From positions 80,756,025-80,820,024 of the forward strand of contig CM043958.1 in NCBI GenBank assembly GCA_014529385.2: DNA of 64,000 nucleotides, in the 5' to 3' direction. This DNA comes from Adiantum capillus-veneris (lineage: Eukaryota > Streptophyta > Polypodiopsida > Polypodiales > Pteridaceae). Below are positions 1 to 10,460 of the stretch, one piece after another. Every line of letters begins with the position of its first letter. Position 1 is the first letter of the stretch. The notes under the pieces were generated by a model. That model worked only from the letters and a program-made list of their open reading frames with translations. It had not been told where the DNA came from and searched no databases. The position numbers were made by a program, and so were the translations under genes.

Positions 1-77
1 GATATCCCACCTACACACACTTTTGATTTTGAGCACGTACATCAAAATCCGGACATCACGGGTACTACCATATTAAT

Positions 78-1180
78 ATGCCTGACGATGATGATCTAGG
101 AGATCATGGCCTTGTAGATATGGCTGCTTTCAAGACTTCGGAAAATCACCAAAGCGTACTTGAACGTAATCTCTCTGCACTAAAGACAAATGTTACCAAT
201 CTTATTGAGCTACTTGTGAAATTTATAAATTCACAAACGGCTCAAGGAGCCCCAGGTGGCACGGTTAAAGAAACCCAAGCTCACACGACTCAAGGAGTCC
301 AAGAGAAGTGCTTCAGAAGATACAAAAGGTAGCAATGCATTGCTTACGAATATCACCATTCATGAGTTTCACGGGGAAGAATGTGATCGCAACAAGGATG
401 CGGTCAATACGTTCTTACACAAATGCAATGATATTCATAGGTTGAGACACACCCCGGATATAAAGACGGCTGTGGAAACAAGTCTATCTCTTAAAGGCAA
501 GGCCTTTAAGTGATGGATGACATTTCCAATATATGCTCGTCCTCCGTCTTGGGCTACGTTTCAAGCTTCTTTCTTCAAAGAGTTTTTGGACTCCATGAAG
601 AAGATAAGAATTGGTTAGCATGGGATGCATACCGCATGTCTGGCCTCTCTCTCACACAGTACCTTTCAAAGTATCGAGAAATCATATTATATCTTTTGGA
701 ATAGTTGAATTCCAAAAGATACGCGGTTTTAATAGGGGTCTTGACAAAGACTATCGTCTTCATGTCAAGACCCAACATCCAAAAACTTTGGAAGAAGCCA
801 TTGGTCATGCCCAAAGATATGATGATGACCAAGAGAGGAAGGGAAATGTTTCCTACTCTAAGAATAATTTTGCTAAGAGCAATGTGTGTAAGAGCCAATG
901 GCAAGGTAGATCTCCCACGTTCCAAGAGGAATAAGAGAAAATCTATCTCTCCACACCCACAAGAGGCTAAGAAGACTAAACAATCACAAGATACTTCACA
1001 TGGGTCTCTCAGCATTGCTGATTTCAGGCGTGCAAAGAAACACAATTTGTGTTTCAAATGTCTTTTGGACCAACATAACAAGAAGGATTGTCTTCTTTTG
1101 CAAGGCAAAAAAAAGGCCATGCACATGGTGCAATGCCTCACATTAGATTCATCTCCTAAATATTGTGTTGTAGAGGTTCT
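78..1180 (+). pseudogene. Gypsy-1 gag (capsid and nucleocapsid), frameshifted
   Basis: Gag would form the cytoplasmic particle that packages element RNA. It is spread over three frames (about 78-332, 256-513 and 611-1270). The capsid part includes FHGEECDRNKDAVNTFL near 370-410. A CCHC zinc knuckle, CFKCLLDQHNKKDC (C-X2-C-X4-H-X4-C), lies near 1057-1098. An in-frame stop at about 510 and several later frameshifts disable it. Assignment rests on the knuckle and on its position just upstream of the protease. Confidence 0.8.
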
Positions 1181-1206
1181 TCATATGGAAGAAAAGCACG
1201 TGTTGT

Positions 1207-1797
1207 GTGCCTGCTTCAATGTGGCAGCCCACCTTTGGCCCCCACGATTTGATTCGCATGCATGGCACTATTAATGGACAACGTGTTCGTATTTTAGTGG
1301 ATGATGGTGCAATTCATAACTTCCTGAACTATAAGCTAGTCAAGACATTGAAGCTTACACATACTCCCTATTCCCACAAGTATGTGGTAGAGAAAATGTT
1401 TGGGAAGGATAAAGAAGTATGGGACACGGTAGTTCAAGGGGTTGAGCTTATTGTTCAAGATCATACAATGACCCTTGACTTTCAAATTATGAACATGGAC
1501 CATGCTGATGTAGTTTTAGGACGGAGTGCTTGCATGGTTTATGAAACACGTTGCACACTAGTTGTGAACACAATTCCTTATCCTTTATGGGCCAATGGTA
1601 AACATGTGCTTTTTCTTGGTGAGAAAAATATACCATTTACACCTCTTATATGTACAATCGAGCTTTCTATTTTACAGAAAGCAGATTTAATAGATGAAGT
1701 CTTTTTGTGTTACTGCTTGTCTCTAAGTTTTGTGAATTCTCAAGAGCAAAGTGCTATGAATTCTAATTATGGTATAAAAAAGAGAAAAGAACTTTAA
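1207..1797 (+). pseudogene. Gypsy-1 aspartic protease region
   Basis: A 196-codon open frame contains ILVDDGAIHNFLN, which corresponds to the retropepsin active-site segment usually written LVDSGATHNFIS in plant Ty3 elements. The catalytic Asp and Gly are kept; the Ser/Thr between them is Asp. A downstream VVLGRSACM matches the second conserved protease segment (usually I/V-L-G-x-x-W/F). The frame ends at 1797, and the protease-RT linker to about 2090 contains further stops. In an intact element this domain would process the Gag-Pol polyprotein inside the particle. Confidence 0.8.
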
Positions 1798-2069
1798 TAA
1801 TAAGCAAAGTGTTAACAATTCTCAAGAGCAAAGTGCTCTCAATTGTAATTCTATTGAGCAACGTGCAACTATTGTAAAACAAACATTACAAGAATTACAA
1901 GATTCTCCATCCTAGCATAACTCTAGTTTACTTTCTCCTTTTGCACGGCAAAAGCTGACTCACTTACTCATGGAGTATAGTGATGTATTCTCAAGTAATT
2001 TACCGCCGGGTTTACCCTCTATACGTGATGTGCAGCATGGAATAGGTGTCCCGCCAGACACTCAACCGG

Positions 2070-2894
2070 TGAGTAAACCACCTTATCATATGAGTGCTAA
2101 AGAAGCCAAGGAGGTTGAGAGTCAGCACTGACTACCTTGCCCGTGGTTTCATTAGACCTAGCACTTCGCCTTGGGCTTCACCAATTCTATTGGTAAAAAA
2201 GAAAGATGGTACTATGCGCATGTGTGTAGATTATCATGGATTGAACGCTATAACCATCAAGAACAAGTATCCTCTGCCTCGAGTGGATGAGTTGTTTGAT
2301 CAACTCCATGGGGCAAGATACTATACAAAGATAGATCTTCGTTACGGATACCACCAGGTGCGTATTCTTTTGCAAGATATCTAGAAAACTGCCTTTAGAA
2401 CACGGTTTGGGCATTTCGAATTTTTGGTTATGCCTTTTGGTTTAACCAATGCTCCAGCTACATTTATGACACTCATGGATAGTGTCTTACGTCCCTATCT
2501 TGAAAAATTTGTTGTGGTTTTCCTTGATGACATTCTCATTTACAGTAAGACTGAAGATGAACACATAGAACACTTACGATTAGTGTTCGAACAGCTACAA
2601 GTTTACGCTCTGTACGCTAAGCAAAGCAAGTGCAATTTCTTTACAACAAAGATACATTACCTCGGTCATATGATCTCTTATTCTGGCATCAAAATGGATA
2701 CTGACAAGGTCATTGCCATTCTTCGATGGCCACATCCCAACACAGTTGAGGAGCTTCAAATCTTCTTAGGCATGGCTGGATTTTATCGACAGTATATCCG
2801 TGATTATGCCAAAATCGTTGTTCCTATGACGGATCAACTTAAAGCAAAAGGTAAGACCTTTCCTTTGGGAAGAAGCCCAAAAATGCAATTTTGA
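2070..2894 (+). pseudogene. Gypsy-1 reverse transcriptase
   Basis: The canonical Ty3 RT blocks are all readable: [61 protein letters not shown], then VMPFGLTNAPATF and the catalytic box VVFLDDILIYSK near 2515-2555. A stop at about 2382-2384 (after the YHQVRI block) splits the domain into two open frames in the same register. Catalytic Asp pairs are retained, so decay here is recent relative to the flanking RNase H. The final IFLGMAGFYRQYI block leads into the RNase H connection. Confidence 0.92.
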
Positions 2895-3290
2895 ACAGCT
2901 CAAGGTAGTTGTAGCCACTGCTCCCATCCTAGGCTCAATCGTTGACCCACTTAAGCCATTTGTGGTAGAGACTGATGCTATTGATAAAGCAATTGGTGTG
3001 GTACTTCTCCAGGAGGGAAGACCTATAGCCTTTGAAAGTAAAAAGTTAGATAGAGCTCAATATAAATTATTATGTCTATGAGAGAGAGCTCTATGCCATA
3101 ATTCACACTTTACAAAAGTGATGACAATATTTATATGGTAGTTTTTTACCATGAGAGTATAGAATGATTTACTGCTCAAATGGACTTGAAGGGCCGTAAA
3201 GCTAGATAGGCAGAAATCCTTCAAGATTATGATTGTAAGCTACAATATTGCAAGGGGCAATATAATGTAGTAGCGGATGCACTAAGTTGG
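2895..3290 (+). pseudogene. Gypsy-1 RNase H, heavily degraded
   Basis: No long frame survives, but the start of the RNase H domain reads TDAIDKAIGVVLLQEGRPIA near 2971-3030, followed by FESKKLD. These match the first catalytic block of Ty3 RNase H (normally TDAS...GAVLxQ). The rest of the domain to about 3290 carries many stops, so the second and third acidic residues cannot be assigned. Its position between RT and integrase supports the call. Confidence 0.7.
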
Positions 3291-4580
3291 ATGCCTCATA
3301 TTAATTCACTTACTTTCACGGAAATAAAGTGTGGATTTTTGGAATCATTATGTGGAAAGTGTGCACAAGATCAACCATATACTAAAGTGTGGAATACAAT
3401 TTTAAAAAGGGATCCCTCACACTCACATGTCTCTGTACAGCCAGATCAACATGTCTCTGCACGCGCATATAAAAACTCCAACACACAGAGCTCCACCCCT
3501 ACTCAGGAAGAGCTTAAGCGATGGAAGAATTTTTCCACTGATGATGGCTACTTACTCCACAAGGGTAGAGTATGTGTGCCAAAGGACTCAGACACTAGGC
3601 GCCAAATCTTATTTGAGTGTCACGATAGTCCAAGTGCTGGTCATCCAGGTACTTGTAAGACGTATGTCCTAGTTCGATGTCAATTTTATTGGCCAGGCTT
3701 CCATCATGATGTTCAAGAGTACGTACTAAACTGCCAACAGTGCCAAGTAAATAAGGCAGAGTGCCTCAAGGTACGTGGCCTTTTATATCCTTTGGAGATT
3801 CCACAAGGTAAGTGGGAGAGTATCTCTATGGACTTTGTAGTAGGACTACCTACTACAAATCATGGCCATGATGCCATATGGGTAATTGTAGACTATCTAA
3901 CAAAGATGGGTCGATTCATTACCACTAAGACTATGGTTAAGACACCAAAATTAGCACGGCTATTTGTAGAGCATATACATAGACTCTACGGTCTTCTAGC
4001 TAGTATCATTAGTGACAGAGATCGAAAGTTCAATATTCACTTCTGGAGAGCTATATTTCAAAAGTTGGAAACTAACTTAATCTAAGTACAACTAATTATC
4101 CAAAAATAGACGGTCAAACCGAAAGAGTTAATCAAGTGCTAGAAGATATGCTACGAGCGTACGTTAGTAAGAAGCAAACCAATGGAAAGACTACTTACCT
4201 ATATTGGAGTTTGCTTATAATAGTTCAAAGCATGTGACTACATGGTTTAGTCCATTTATGCTTTTATATGGATTTCAACCTAGATCACACATTACGGTGG
4301 GGTTGGCTAAGGAGAAGATACAACAAGCGAAGGATTTTCTCCAAGACCATTTTGACATGCTTCAAGTTGCTCGACAAAATGTTAAGCAAGCTCAAGATCG
4401 ATATAAGAAGTACGCAAATGAGCATCCTTGTCTTGCTACGTTTGAAGAAGGAGAAAAAGTTTTCCTCAAGGTTCCAGAGCATTCAGAAATTCTGACAACG
4501 AGAAAAGTTGCTAAACTTTCACCACGCTATTGTGGACCGTTTACCATTCTCAAACATATAGGTCAAAGTGGCCTATAAGT
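3291..4580 (+). pseudogene. Gypsy-1 integrase core
   Basis: The HHCC zinc-binding region (HDSPSAGHPGTCKT ... CQQCQVNKAE) is at about 3619-3760. The catalytic core shows WESISMDFVVGLP (first Asp), IISDRDRKF (second Asp, about 4010) and, after a stop at 4083 and a frame change, DGQTERVNQV (Glu, about 4110). All three D,D,E residues therefore remain, but in different frames. A second frame, 4204-4578, carries the C-terminal integrase part ending in the GPF motif SPRYCGPFTILKHIG. Confidence 0.9.
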
Positions 4581-4867
4581 TAGCTCTTCCAGAGCACTCA
4601 CGAGTTCATCCTGTTTTTCATGTTAGCCATTTACAAAAACAGCTAGGACAGAATGATAAATTCATTGACACAGGTGTGTTACTTGACCTTATCGAACCGC
4701 CTAGCATCCCTCATGAGCCCGAAAAGATTTTGGATTGTCATGAGCTTTGCACCAGACATCATGTCAAACGACAGGTGTTGGTAAAATGGCTAGATAGACC
4801 TAAACAAGGTTCTACATGGGAGAATGTTTCCGCACTTAAGAAACGTTTTCCTACGTTCGTTTTTTAG
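4568..4867 (+). pseudogene. Gypsy-1 integrase tail and chromodomain
   Basis: A 99-codon frame begins with VAYKLALPEHSRVHPVFHVS, the usual end of the integrase GPY/F module. It ends with a chromodomain-like stretch: VKRQVLVKWLDRPKQGSTWE, with the conserved hydrophobic-K-W ... T/S-W-E pattern. In chromoviruses this domain directs integration to particular chromatin (family knowledge). The stop at 4865-4867 precedes the purine tract, which is the expected arrangement at the 3' end of the internal region. Confidence 0.85.
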
Positions 4868-4884
4868 GACGAAAAAGATTCTCC

Positions 4885-4904
4885 GGGGGGGGGGGGGGGG
4901 GGGG
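4885..4904 (+). repeat. G20 run at polypurine-tract position of gypsy-1
   Basis: Twenty consecutive G residues follow the chromodomain stop and directly precede ATGTAAGGACATG. This is where the plus-strand primer (polypurine tract) should sit, so the 3' LTR probably starts with TGTAAGG at 4906. The length suggests slippage expansion of a shorter natural tract. Confidence 0.75.
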
Positions 4905-4905
4905 A

Positions 4906-5150
4906 TGTAAGGACATGGGTCCTACGGACAAGGCCACCGGCACGGTCAGATAGTGTGTACGCTAGGGGGAGGCTATAAGAAGCACGGTTGGGTGGAGACT
5001 AGCACACACGTTACCACCGCCCTTTCAACGTACCTCAAAACTATATCATGTAACATATCTATGGAAAGAGCTCTGCCATGCAATCCAAATGCACTATTGT
5101 CCGACAAATTTGAAGTTAAGATTCTCAAGTTATGGCCATTCAAAAAAATG
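4906..5150 (+). repeat. Start of gypsy-1 3' LTR, probably truncated
   Basis: The sequence begins TGTAAGG right after the G tract and includes a TATA-like CTATAAGAAG near 4972. No second LTR is present in the window, so its end cannot be fixed. Minus-strand reading of the adjacent gag-like relic becomes possible from about 5150, which I take as the border. Confidence 0.5.
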
Positions 5151-6924
5151 CTAAAACTGGTGGGACCGTGACCACAAGCCCTTTATCATTGATGTAGAGA
5201 GTATATTCCAAAAAAATATTTGACCCTAAAGGGCCCTTTTGGGGTTCATATTTTCCCTAATGCTTCCATCACCAGAAAAATTGTTTTAAATTTCAAGCAC
5301 AACCTTAATCCGGATATTCTCTTCTAGACCATTAGCTTGCACAATTCATTGATATGCCATTTTCATTTTGAATGGTGCAAGCTTCATTTCAATAATTCCT
5401 AATTTTCTTATGCTTTGTTCTCCTAGGATGTTCACACCAACACCCCCAACACTATGGGCAATGACTCCCATTGCTTTTGTACCTTGTAATCAATCTGGAT
5501 GATTGATATTTCATCATGCTTAATATCTAACTAGTTTACTACCATGGCTTTATACTCTTTTTTCCATTGTTTCTTGATGAACCTCTTTAGCTTAGGCAAA
5601 GTCTTTTTGATGTTTCTAGTTCTATTGTGAGCTTTTGGATTCTTTAACATACCTTGACTTATACTTCATCCTGCACATTCTCCAAATTTTTCTTAGAATT
5701 GGAAACCCTTCCTTCAAAGAAACCGTCTTCATAGCATTGTGGTTGCGCTTTCCTTATCTCTTTCTTTGCTAATGGATCCTCAAATGGAAAATCAATTGAT
5801 GCTTTTTGAACTTGTTGTATTTCTAGATCTTGTTTATTAATGTCCACCAAGTCAGTTGTGACTTGCAACACCTTCTTATCAGCATTCTGAACATCTAAAC
5901 TAGTCTTTGGGAATCATGTACTCTAGGTCATTGAAGCTACTAGCAAAAGCTTTTGAATGACTCTGGCCTCTGAGCACTTTGGTTTCTCTAGCTTTCTTCA
6001 CGCCAAGTCCTTAGTGATCTAAGCAACCAAACCCTCTAGTCTAGGTCCTTAGTGATCTGAGCATCAAAAACCCTCTACTCTTGCCATTCGTCCACACTTC
6101 TTTGGATTTTCCTTTAGCTTTCTATGCATCCTCTACTTCTCTCACTTCTGACTTTCCTCACTGTGCTTGGATTGACTCACTGGATCCTTTGGTAACTCTT
6201 GGATGACAACACCATAGCTCATAATGATCACGCGCATTTGAATTGGATTTGTCATCTTCACCTCCATCACTTTAGCCTTTAGAATATTCAGACATTGTGT
6301 TGAAAAGTGCTTGTACTTGTCATGTATAACAACTAGAGTGTCTTCCAATAAAATATCTTTCTCCTCTTCCTTGACCATCAAAATTAAGATATGCTTCCCT
6401 TCTAGCCATCCCTCTGGTGGCTATTCCAATGTCTTGCTTATCCACTAACTCATCTGACTTCACTAGTTTTAGATTTGCCAATGCAATCATTGACACATCG
6501 TTTCCTTGTTTAAAAGGATGTATTCTTATCTTGAAGTTATTCCAAAGATGACCATATGCTACACAATAAGTGCACTAGACACATTAGTTAGTGCGATGTT
6601 GGTTAGTCTTGCAAATGACACACCACGTCTCCATCTTGCCTAAAGATGGTCTAGTTTTGGAAATCTCAAATATTTGCTTGGACAACTCTTTTATCTTTCT
6701 GGTTCAATATCCCTTCTTATTTGATTTCAATCGTCCTTCATCCTTAGAGCTCTTAGTGTTAGAGGATCTAGAGCCTCATAAAGTTCCTTCTAAAGAACTT
6801 TCACTAGGAACTAGAGCTATATTTGGATCCACTGATCCTTTCCTATTTAGCCTCTTATTCCATTTTATAAGCTCTCTAAATCAGGTCATTGAACTTTTTA
6901 GTTGGAGCTAATACCTCCTACTCC

Positions 6925-7171
6925 CTCAACTTTTTGCTTATGAATCCGCTTAGAAACCATTCTTACATTCTTTTTTTTTATGGTAGTTTGCACAGTTGCA
7001 TAATCTGCTCCATAATCTTTTCCATATAACTTCTTACAAATAACCTCCCTCGGCTTTTTGCTCTTGAATTTTAGAAACCTTGCTCGCATCCTTTTTTATG
7101 ATGGCGGCTCGTGTAGCTTCCTTGTTAGCTCCTAAATCTTTTCCACATAACTTCTTACACATAACCTCCCT
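6925..7171 (-). repeat. Diverged 120-125 bp tandem duplication inside gag relic
   Basis: Two adjacent copies, about 7171-7052 and 7050-6925, both read on the minus strand as REV(I/M)CKKL(Y/C)GKD(Y/L)GA followed by a Lys-rich stretch and EQKAEG / KQKVEG. The copies have diverged and now lie in different frames. This is an old internal duplication of a coding segment. Confidence 0.7.
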
Positions 7172-7511
7172 TGTTGTATCTTATCCAATTCAAATAGGAT
7201 GTCTTTGTTGCCTCTATTCTCACTATATTTCAAGTTGAAGGCCTTCTTCAATTTAGATTAGGTTCTTAGCTTACAGGTTAAATAGTGGAATTACCAATTT
7301 CTACTTACATCTTTCAAAATTTGAGGGAAATAATCTGTCCAATCCTTTTTCTTGATATGCTTGAGGCCAACGCCTTGCTCAAAATGTTGCATGTGAACAT
7401 TAGGGTCGTCTTTCCTAATGCCTTTGAAATTTAGAAAAGCAATTTCACATCATTGGTATTCTCTCGACTTATGGGTTTGCTGACAGAATAATCAGTAACT
7501 TTGTCACTATT

Positions 7512-7781
7512 TTAGGTTCCTTTTCCTGTGCACAATTTTTTCATTGATTCAAAATATCTATGCTTGTGTCTCCCTAAGATACTTGTACCAGTGTTGACCT
7601 TAGCCTTGCCTTTTGTGGATGAGTGTCGACCACTGTGTGAATGAGAGTATCTTTTAGGACTTTCTGAATGTACTTTCCTTGAATACTCAAATTGTCCTGA
7701 AGCAAGGTGTGCTTCAAGTTCTCTATTGACTAGGTCCATTTTTGTGTCCTCATTGTGGGAGCATGGTTGAATATCATCCAA
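7512..7781 (-). pseudogene. N-terminal gag-like fragment of minus-strand relic
   Basis: An 89-codon frame starting MDDIQPCSHNEDTK is followed by a His/Ser/Arg-rich stretch (SPKRYSHSHSGRHSSTKGK). I do not recognise it as a named domain. It lies directly upstream (on the minus strand) of the capsid-like block at 7450-7310 and is probably the N-terminal part of that gag. Confidence 0.45.
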
Positions 7782-7799
7782 ATCCTAATGTGACTCTTC

Positions 7800-8555
7800 A
7801 ACAATAGTACTAATGTGATTCCCCTCTTCAAAAATTTCTCTGGTGGATATCCTCCCCCTTGCTGGACATTCTCCTCTGGATGATTAAATTTCAGTCGAGG
7901 GTTGGGAGATTGGATCTATCACAAGTTTTAGTTCACCATCGTGCTAGCCAAAATGGAAAGAGCTAGAGCTTGACAAGCTTTCTAGAGTTGACTCAAAGCT
8001 ACTACATAGGAAATATAAGTATCAAATGAGCTGGTCAAGTTTGATTAACGGTTCAAAACTTCAGATGCCAGATGGCCACATGACATAGAATTATATATCG
8101 TAGAATCAGACAAGCTAGATTCATATAAGTCTAGCGCCAGACTTCAGATGAATAGTACGCATGATCAAATCATAGAATATCAGAACAAATAACTCAAATA
8201 AATTGAATGAATGGGAAAGTTTAGATTACAAAGACACTAAATAAGACATAAATCAAATATGGTTCAGATTACAATTATATATGGATGCTTCAGGTTCAAG
8301 ACTCGTTGATATATTGGAAAAGAGAATCTAAGAATGATTGACTAATAGCTTAGAATGAGATTCTAGCTCAAGAGATACAAATGATACAATTGGTTATCAA
8401 TAACTTCTTGTAAGATCTCTTATCAATAACTTCTTGTAAGGGCACAAGGGTCTCAAATATCCCAGAATGAGATTAGTGGGTCCTATTTACAGGCATTGAC
8501 ACTAGGTCTATGAATATTCCACCAGAGTAGAATATAGAATTGTTGCTACCTTTTT
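7800..8555. other. Non-coding stretch between two gypsy relics
   Basis: No domain or long frame was recognised. It may hold the untranslated leader of the minus-strand relic. A 21-base direct repeat (TTATCAATAACTTCTTGTAAG) occurs at 8394-8414 and 8420-8440 with a 26-base period. Confidence 0.4.
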
Positions 8556-9514
8556 GTGGATTTTGCTGCAACATTACAATATGCAACAACTACCGAGAGA
8601 CATCCTGAGGAAAGTGCTATCAAGACACACATCCTTGAGGTTGACAAGGAGAATGTTCTCCCCATCTACATGGCAATGAATCCTTCCTTAACCACCTACA
8701 GAAGAGTAGCAACTAAGGTTTTTGAGGGTACCAAAGCACAAAGTAATCTATACATAATTTTAATTAGCATGGTTGATAATAACCAAGAGAGTAGAATGAA
8801 CATTGATAACTTTGATTTTGCACATGAAGGTGCTAATGATGATGCCACCATGTTTGTCAATCATCTTGTTACTAGGTTGCAGCAAGCTATGGTGAACCCT
8901 GCTTTGCAAGCGGAAGTTACTCAACAACTTCACGTATTGGAATTTTCCTTCCTCTCCAAGAGGAGAGAGATTAGGAGGCCTCTTGATGAGACCCCCAAAA
9001 GAAGACTCTCTCCCATAGGAGAGGAGGAATCCAAAGAACAAGAAAGTAATGAATCCCTAAGTTCCTCTAAAGATGCGGATCCACGAAGATGGCAGTCTAG
9101 ACGATCGCCAACTCCTCCCAAAAGGAAACGGTCGACACACAGTCCTTCTTCTTGTCACTCCAAAAGGGAAGAGAGGAAACAAAGGAAGAAAATGGCAAAA
9201 AAGAGGTCATCCTCTTCTCCTTCTTCTTCACCTCCTCCTCTTCTGACGAAAGCTATAGTTATTCTCCTAGAGAGTACAAGAGGGGAAGACATCGCAAATC
9301 TTACCCTTCATGCCGAAGGTCACAAAAGCTCAAGAAGTTCAAAGAGGGAGGAAAGAGTATCTTTTTTCTCACCTATGATGGCACCTTTGGTGCGACCGAC
9401 GAAGTATTGGCCTTTATCCAGCAATTTGATGCAGCCTTTGGAGACAAGGGATTCACGGAGTCCTCCAAGCTACACCATGTAGCTATGCACTTCCAAAAAT
9501 TGGCTCGTGAATGA
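8556..9514 (+). pseudogene. Gypsy-2 gag, N-terminal part
   Basis: The natural start is probably the ATG at 8769 (MVDNNQESRMNIDNFDFA), because gypsy-3 gag starts at the equivalent place with MADNSKESEINVDNFDFA. The open frame continues upstream to 8556, reading through sequence of unknown origin (DKENVLPIYMAMNPSLTTYR) that may be a junction artefact. A long Ser/Arg/Lys-rich region follows. The capsid continues after a frame change (9152-9514, TYDGTFGATDEVLAFIQQFD), then hits a stop. Gag would form the particle shell. Confidence 0.8.
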
Positions 9515-10195
9515 TGGGTAGCCTTCATGGCAACGGCAAAGCCCCAAAGACATGGAAAACTCTACAAGTTTCCATCATGAAGCAATTCCTTGCAAGCGAT
9601 GCAAAGGAAAAAGTGCTTACCGAATGGTAGATTTTAAAGCTTCTCTCCCATGAGTCTATCCATAAATATGTAGACAAGTTTTGGGATTTACATCTCAAGT
9701 CCATTGTCTTTCAAAAGATAGACTTTGTCAAGCAAAAGCAACAATTTTGTGTGGGATTACCTATAGAGATGTCCAAGTATGTCAACTCTCAATGGCCTGG
9801 TTCTATCACTGAAGTAATCCACCACACCATGGTTTCTTTGCACATCAATTTCCAATAAGGGGCTCGAAGGAATATCAATCCCATGGAGAACAAAGACAAG
9901 AGTGATGCAAAGGGGAAAACCAATGCCCAAAATTCTTCCCAAGGAAATTCCAACAACAACAATCGGTCCAAGGAGAAGGGAGTTTACAAAGGTAAAAATA
10001 AACTCTCTCCTAAATAGCTTGAAGCTTTTTGCAAGGACCACAAATGTTTTAATTCTGGGGAGCAAGGACATGGCTATCGTTCTTGACCCAAGAGAAATGC
10101 TCGCAATGAGACGCCTAGAGGTTCCACTATCGAAGCTCCAAAAGAGGATGCTCATTGCAAAGGATCAACTCTCTCCTATGCTTGGGAAAACATAA
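9515..10195 (+). pseudogene. Gypsy-2 gag C-terminal part with ruined zinc knuckle
   Basis: Capsid and nucleocapsid remnants run through several frames. Around 10030-10070 the plus strand reads CKDHKCFNSGEQGHGYRS, which corresponds to a CCHC knuckle in which the second Cys of C-X2-C has become Ser. A poly-Asn/Lys linker (about 9930-10010) precedes it. No frame covers the whole region. Confidence 0.6.
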
Positions 10196-10455
10196 CGGAG
10201 CATGATGTCTTCATCCTGTTTGATCCTAGGTCTACTCACAATTTTATATCAACGGAGTTGGCCACCAAGTTGGGCATTCAAGCTTTTGAGATGGGAGATA
10301 CTATAATGGTCGACACAGCTTTCAAGGGATAGCAAGCTTCCGCTACTCCCTTAATTGGGAAATTGAGGCTTATGTCCAAAGCTATGTCGACAAAGTAGAC
10401 TTTTTCATATCTTCTCTCCAACATGAAAATGCTATCCTAGGGGCACCATGGTTCA
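10196..10455 (+). pseudogene. Gypsy-2 aspartic protease, active site altered
   Basis: The text reads HDVFILFDPRSTHNFIS near 10201-10252, matching the Ty3 pattern LVDSGATHNFIS. The catalytic triplet D-S/T-G is changed to D-P-R, which would abolish activity. Downstream TELATKLGIQ and TPLIGKLRLM fit the same domain but stops interrupt it (10331 and later). It lies between gag and RT as expected. Confidence 0.75.
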
Positions 10456-10460
10456 ACCTC

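Larger units (their letters stand above)
1..5150 (+). mobile_element. Gypsy-1: decayed chromodomain Ty3/gypsy retrotransposon, 5' LTR outside window
   Basis: The plus strand carries, in canonical Ty3/gypsy order, gag, aspartic protease, reverse transcriptase, RNase H, integrase and a C-terminal chromodomain, followed by a purine tract and the likely start of the 3' LTR. The domains lie in several frames separated by stops and frameshifts, so the copy is dead. The first 77 bases look like leader; the 5' LTR and primer site must lie upstream. Integrase before the chromodomain and the chromodomain itself identify the chromovirus branch (family knowledge). The right border, where minus-strand gag-like sequence begins, is fuzzy by about 50 bases. 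Confidence 0.9.
5150..7800 (-). mobile_element. Minus-strand gag-bearing retroelement relic
   Basis: Read from right to left this stretch holds a basic, Ser-rich N-terminal segment (7781-7512) and a capsid-like block containing FLNFKGIRKDDPNVHMQHF (about 7430-7370). A duplicated segment follows (7171-6925), then a CCHC knuckle WCVICKTNQHRTN-stop-C (about 6624-6583). Smaller frames at 6381-6142 and 5871-5659 follow, then a conserved-looking GVIAHSVGGVGVNILGEQ near 5460-5400. The order fits a Ty3-like gag. No RT or integrase was found; the relic ends against gypsy-1. No LTR or primer site was recognised. Confidence 0.6.

Noticed and set aside
575-1141. 188-codon minus-strand frame opposite gypsy-1 gag
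   Set aside because: Shadow of the coding strand; the plus strand carries the zinc knuckle and gag order.
5400-5480. Possible aspartic protease in the minus-strand relic (GVIAHSVGGVGVNILGEQ)
   Set aside because: No D-S/T-G motif or flap segment can be read; left as unidentified conserved-looking text.
9757-10155. 132-codon minus-strand frame opposite gypsy-2 gag
   Set aside because: No domain; shadow of gag on the plus strand.
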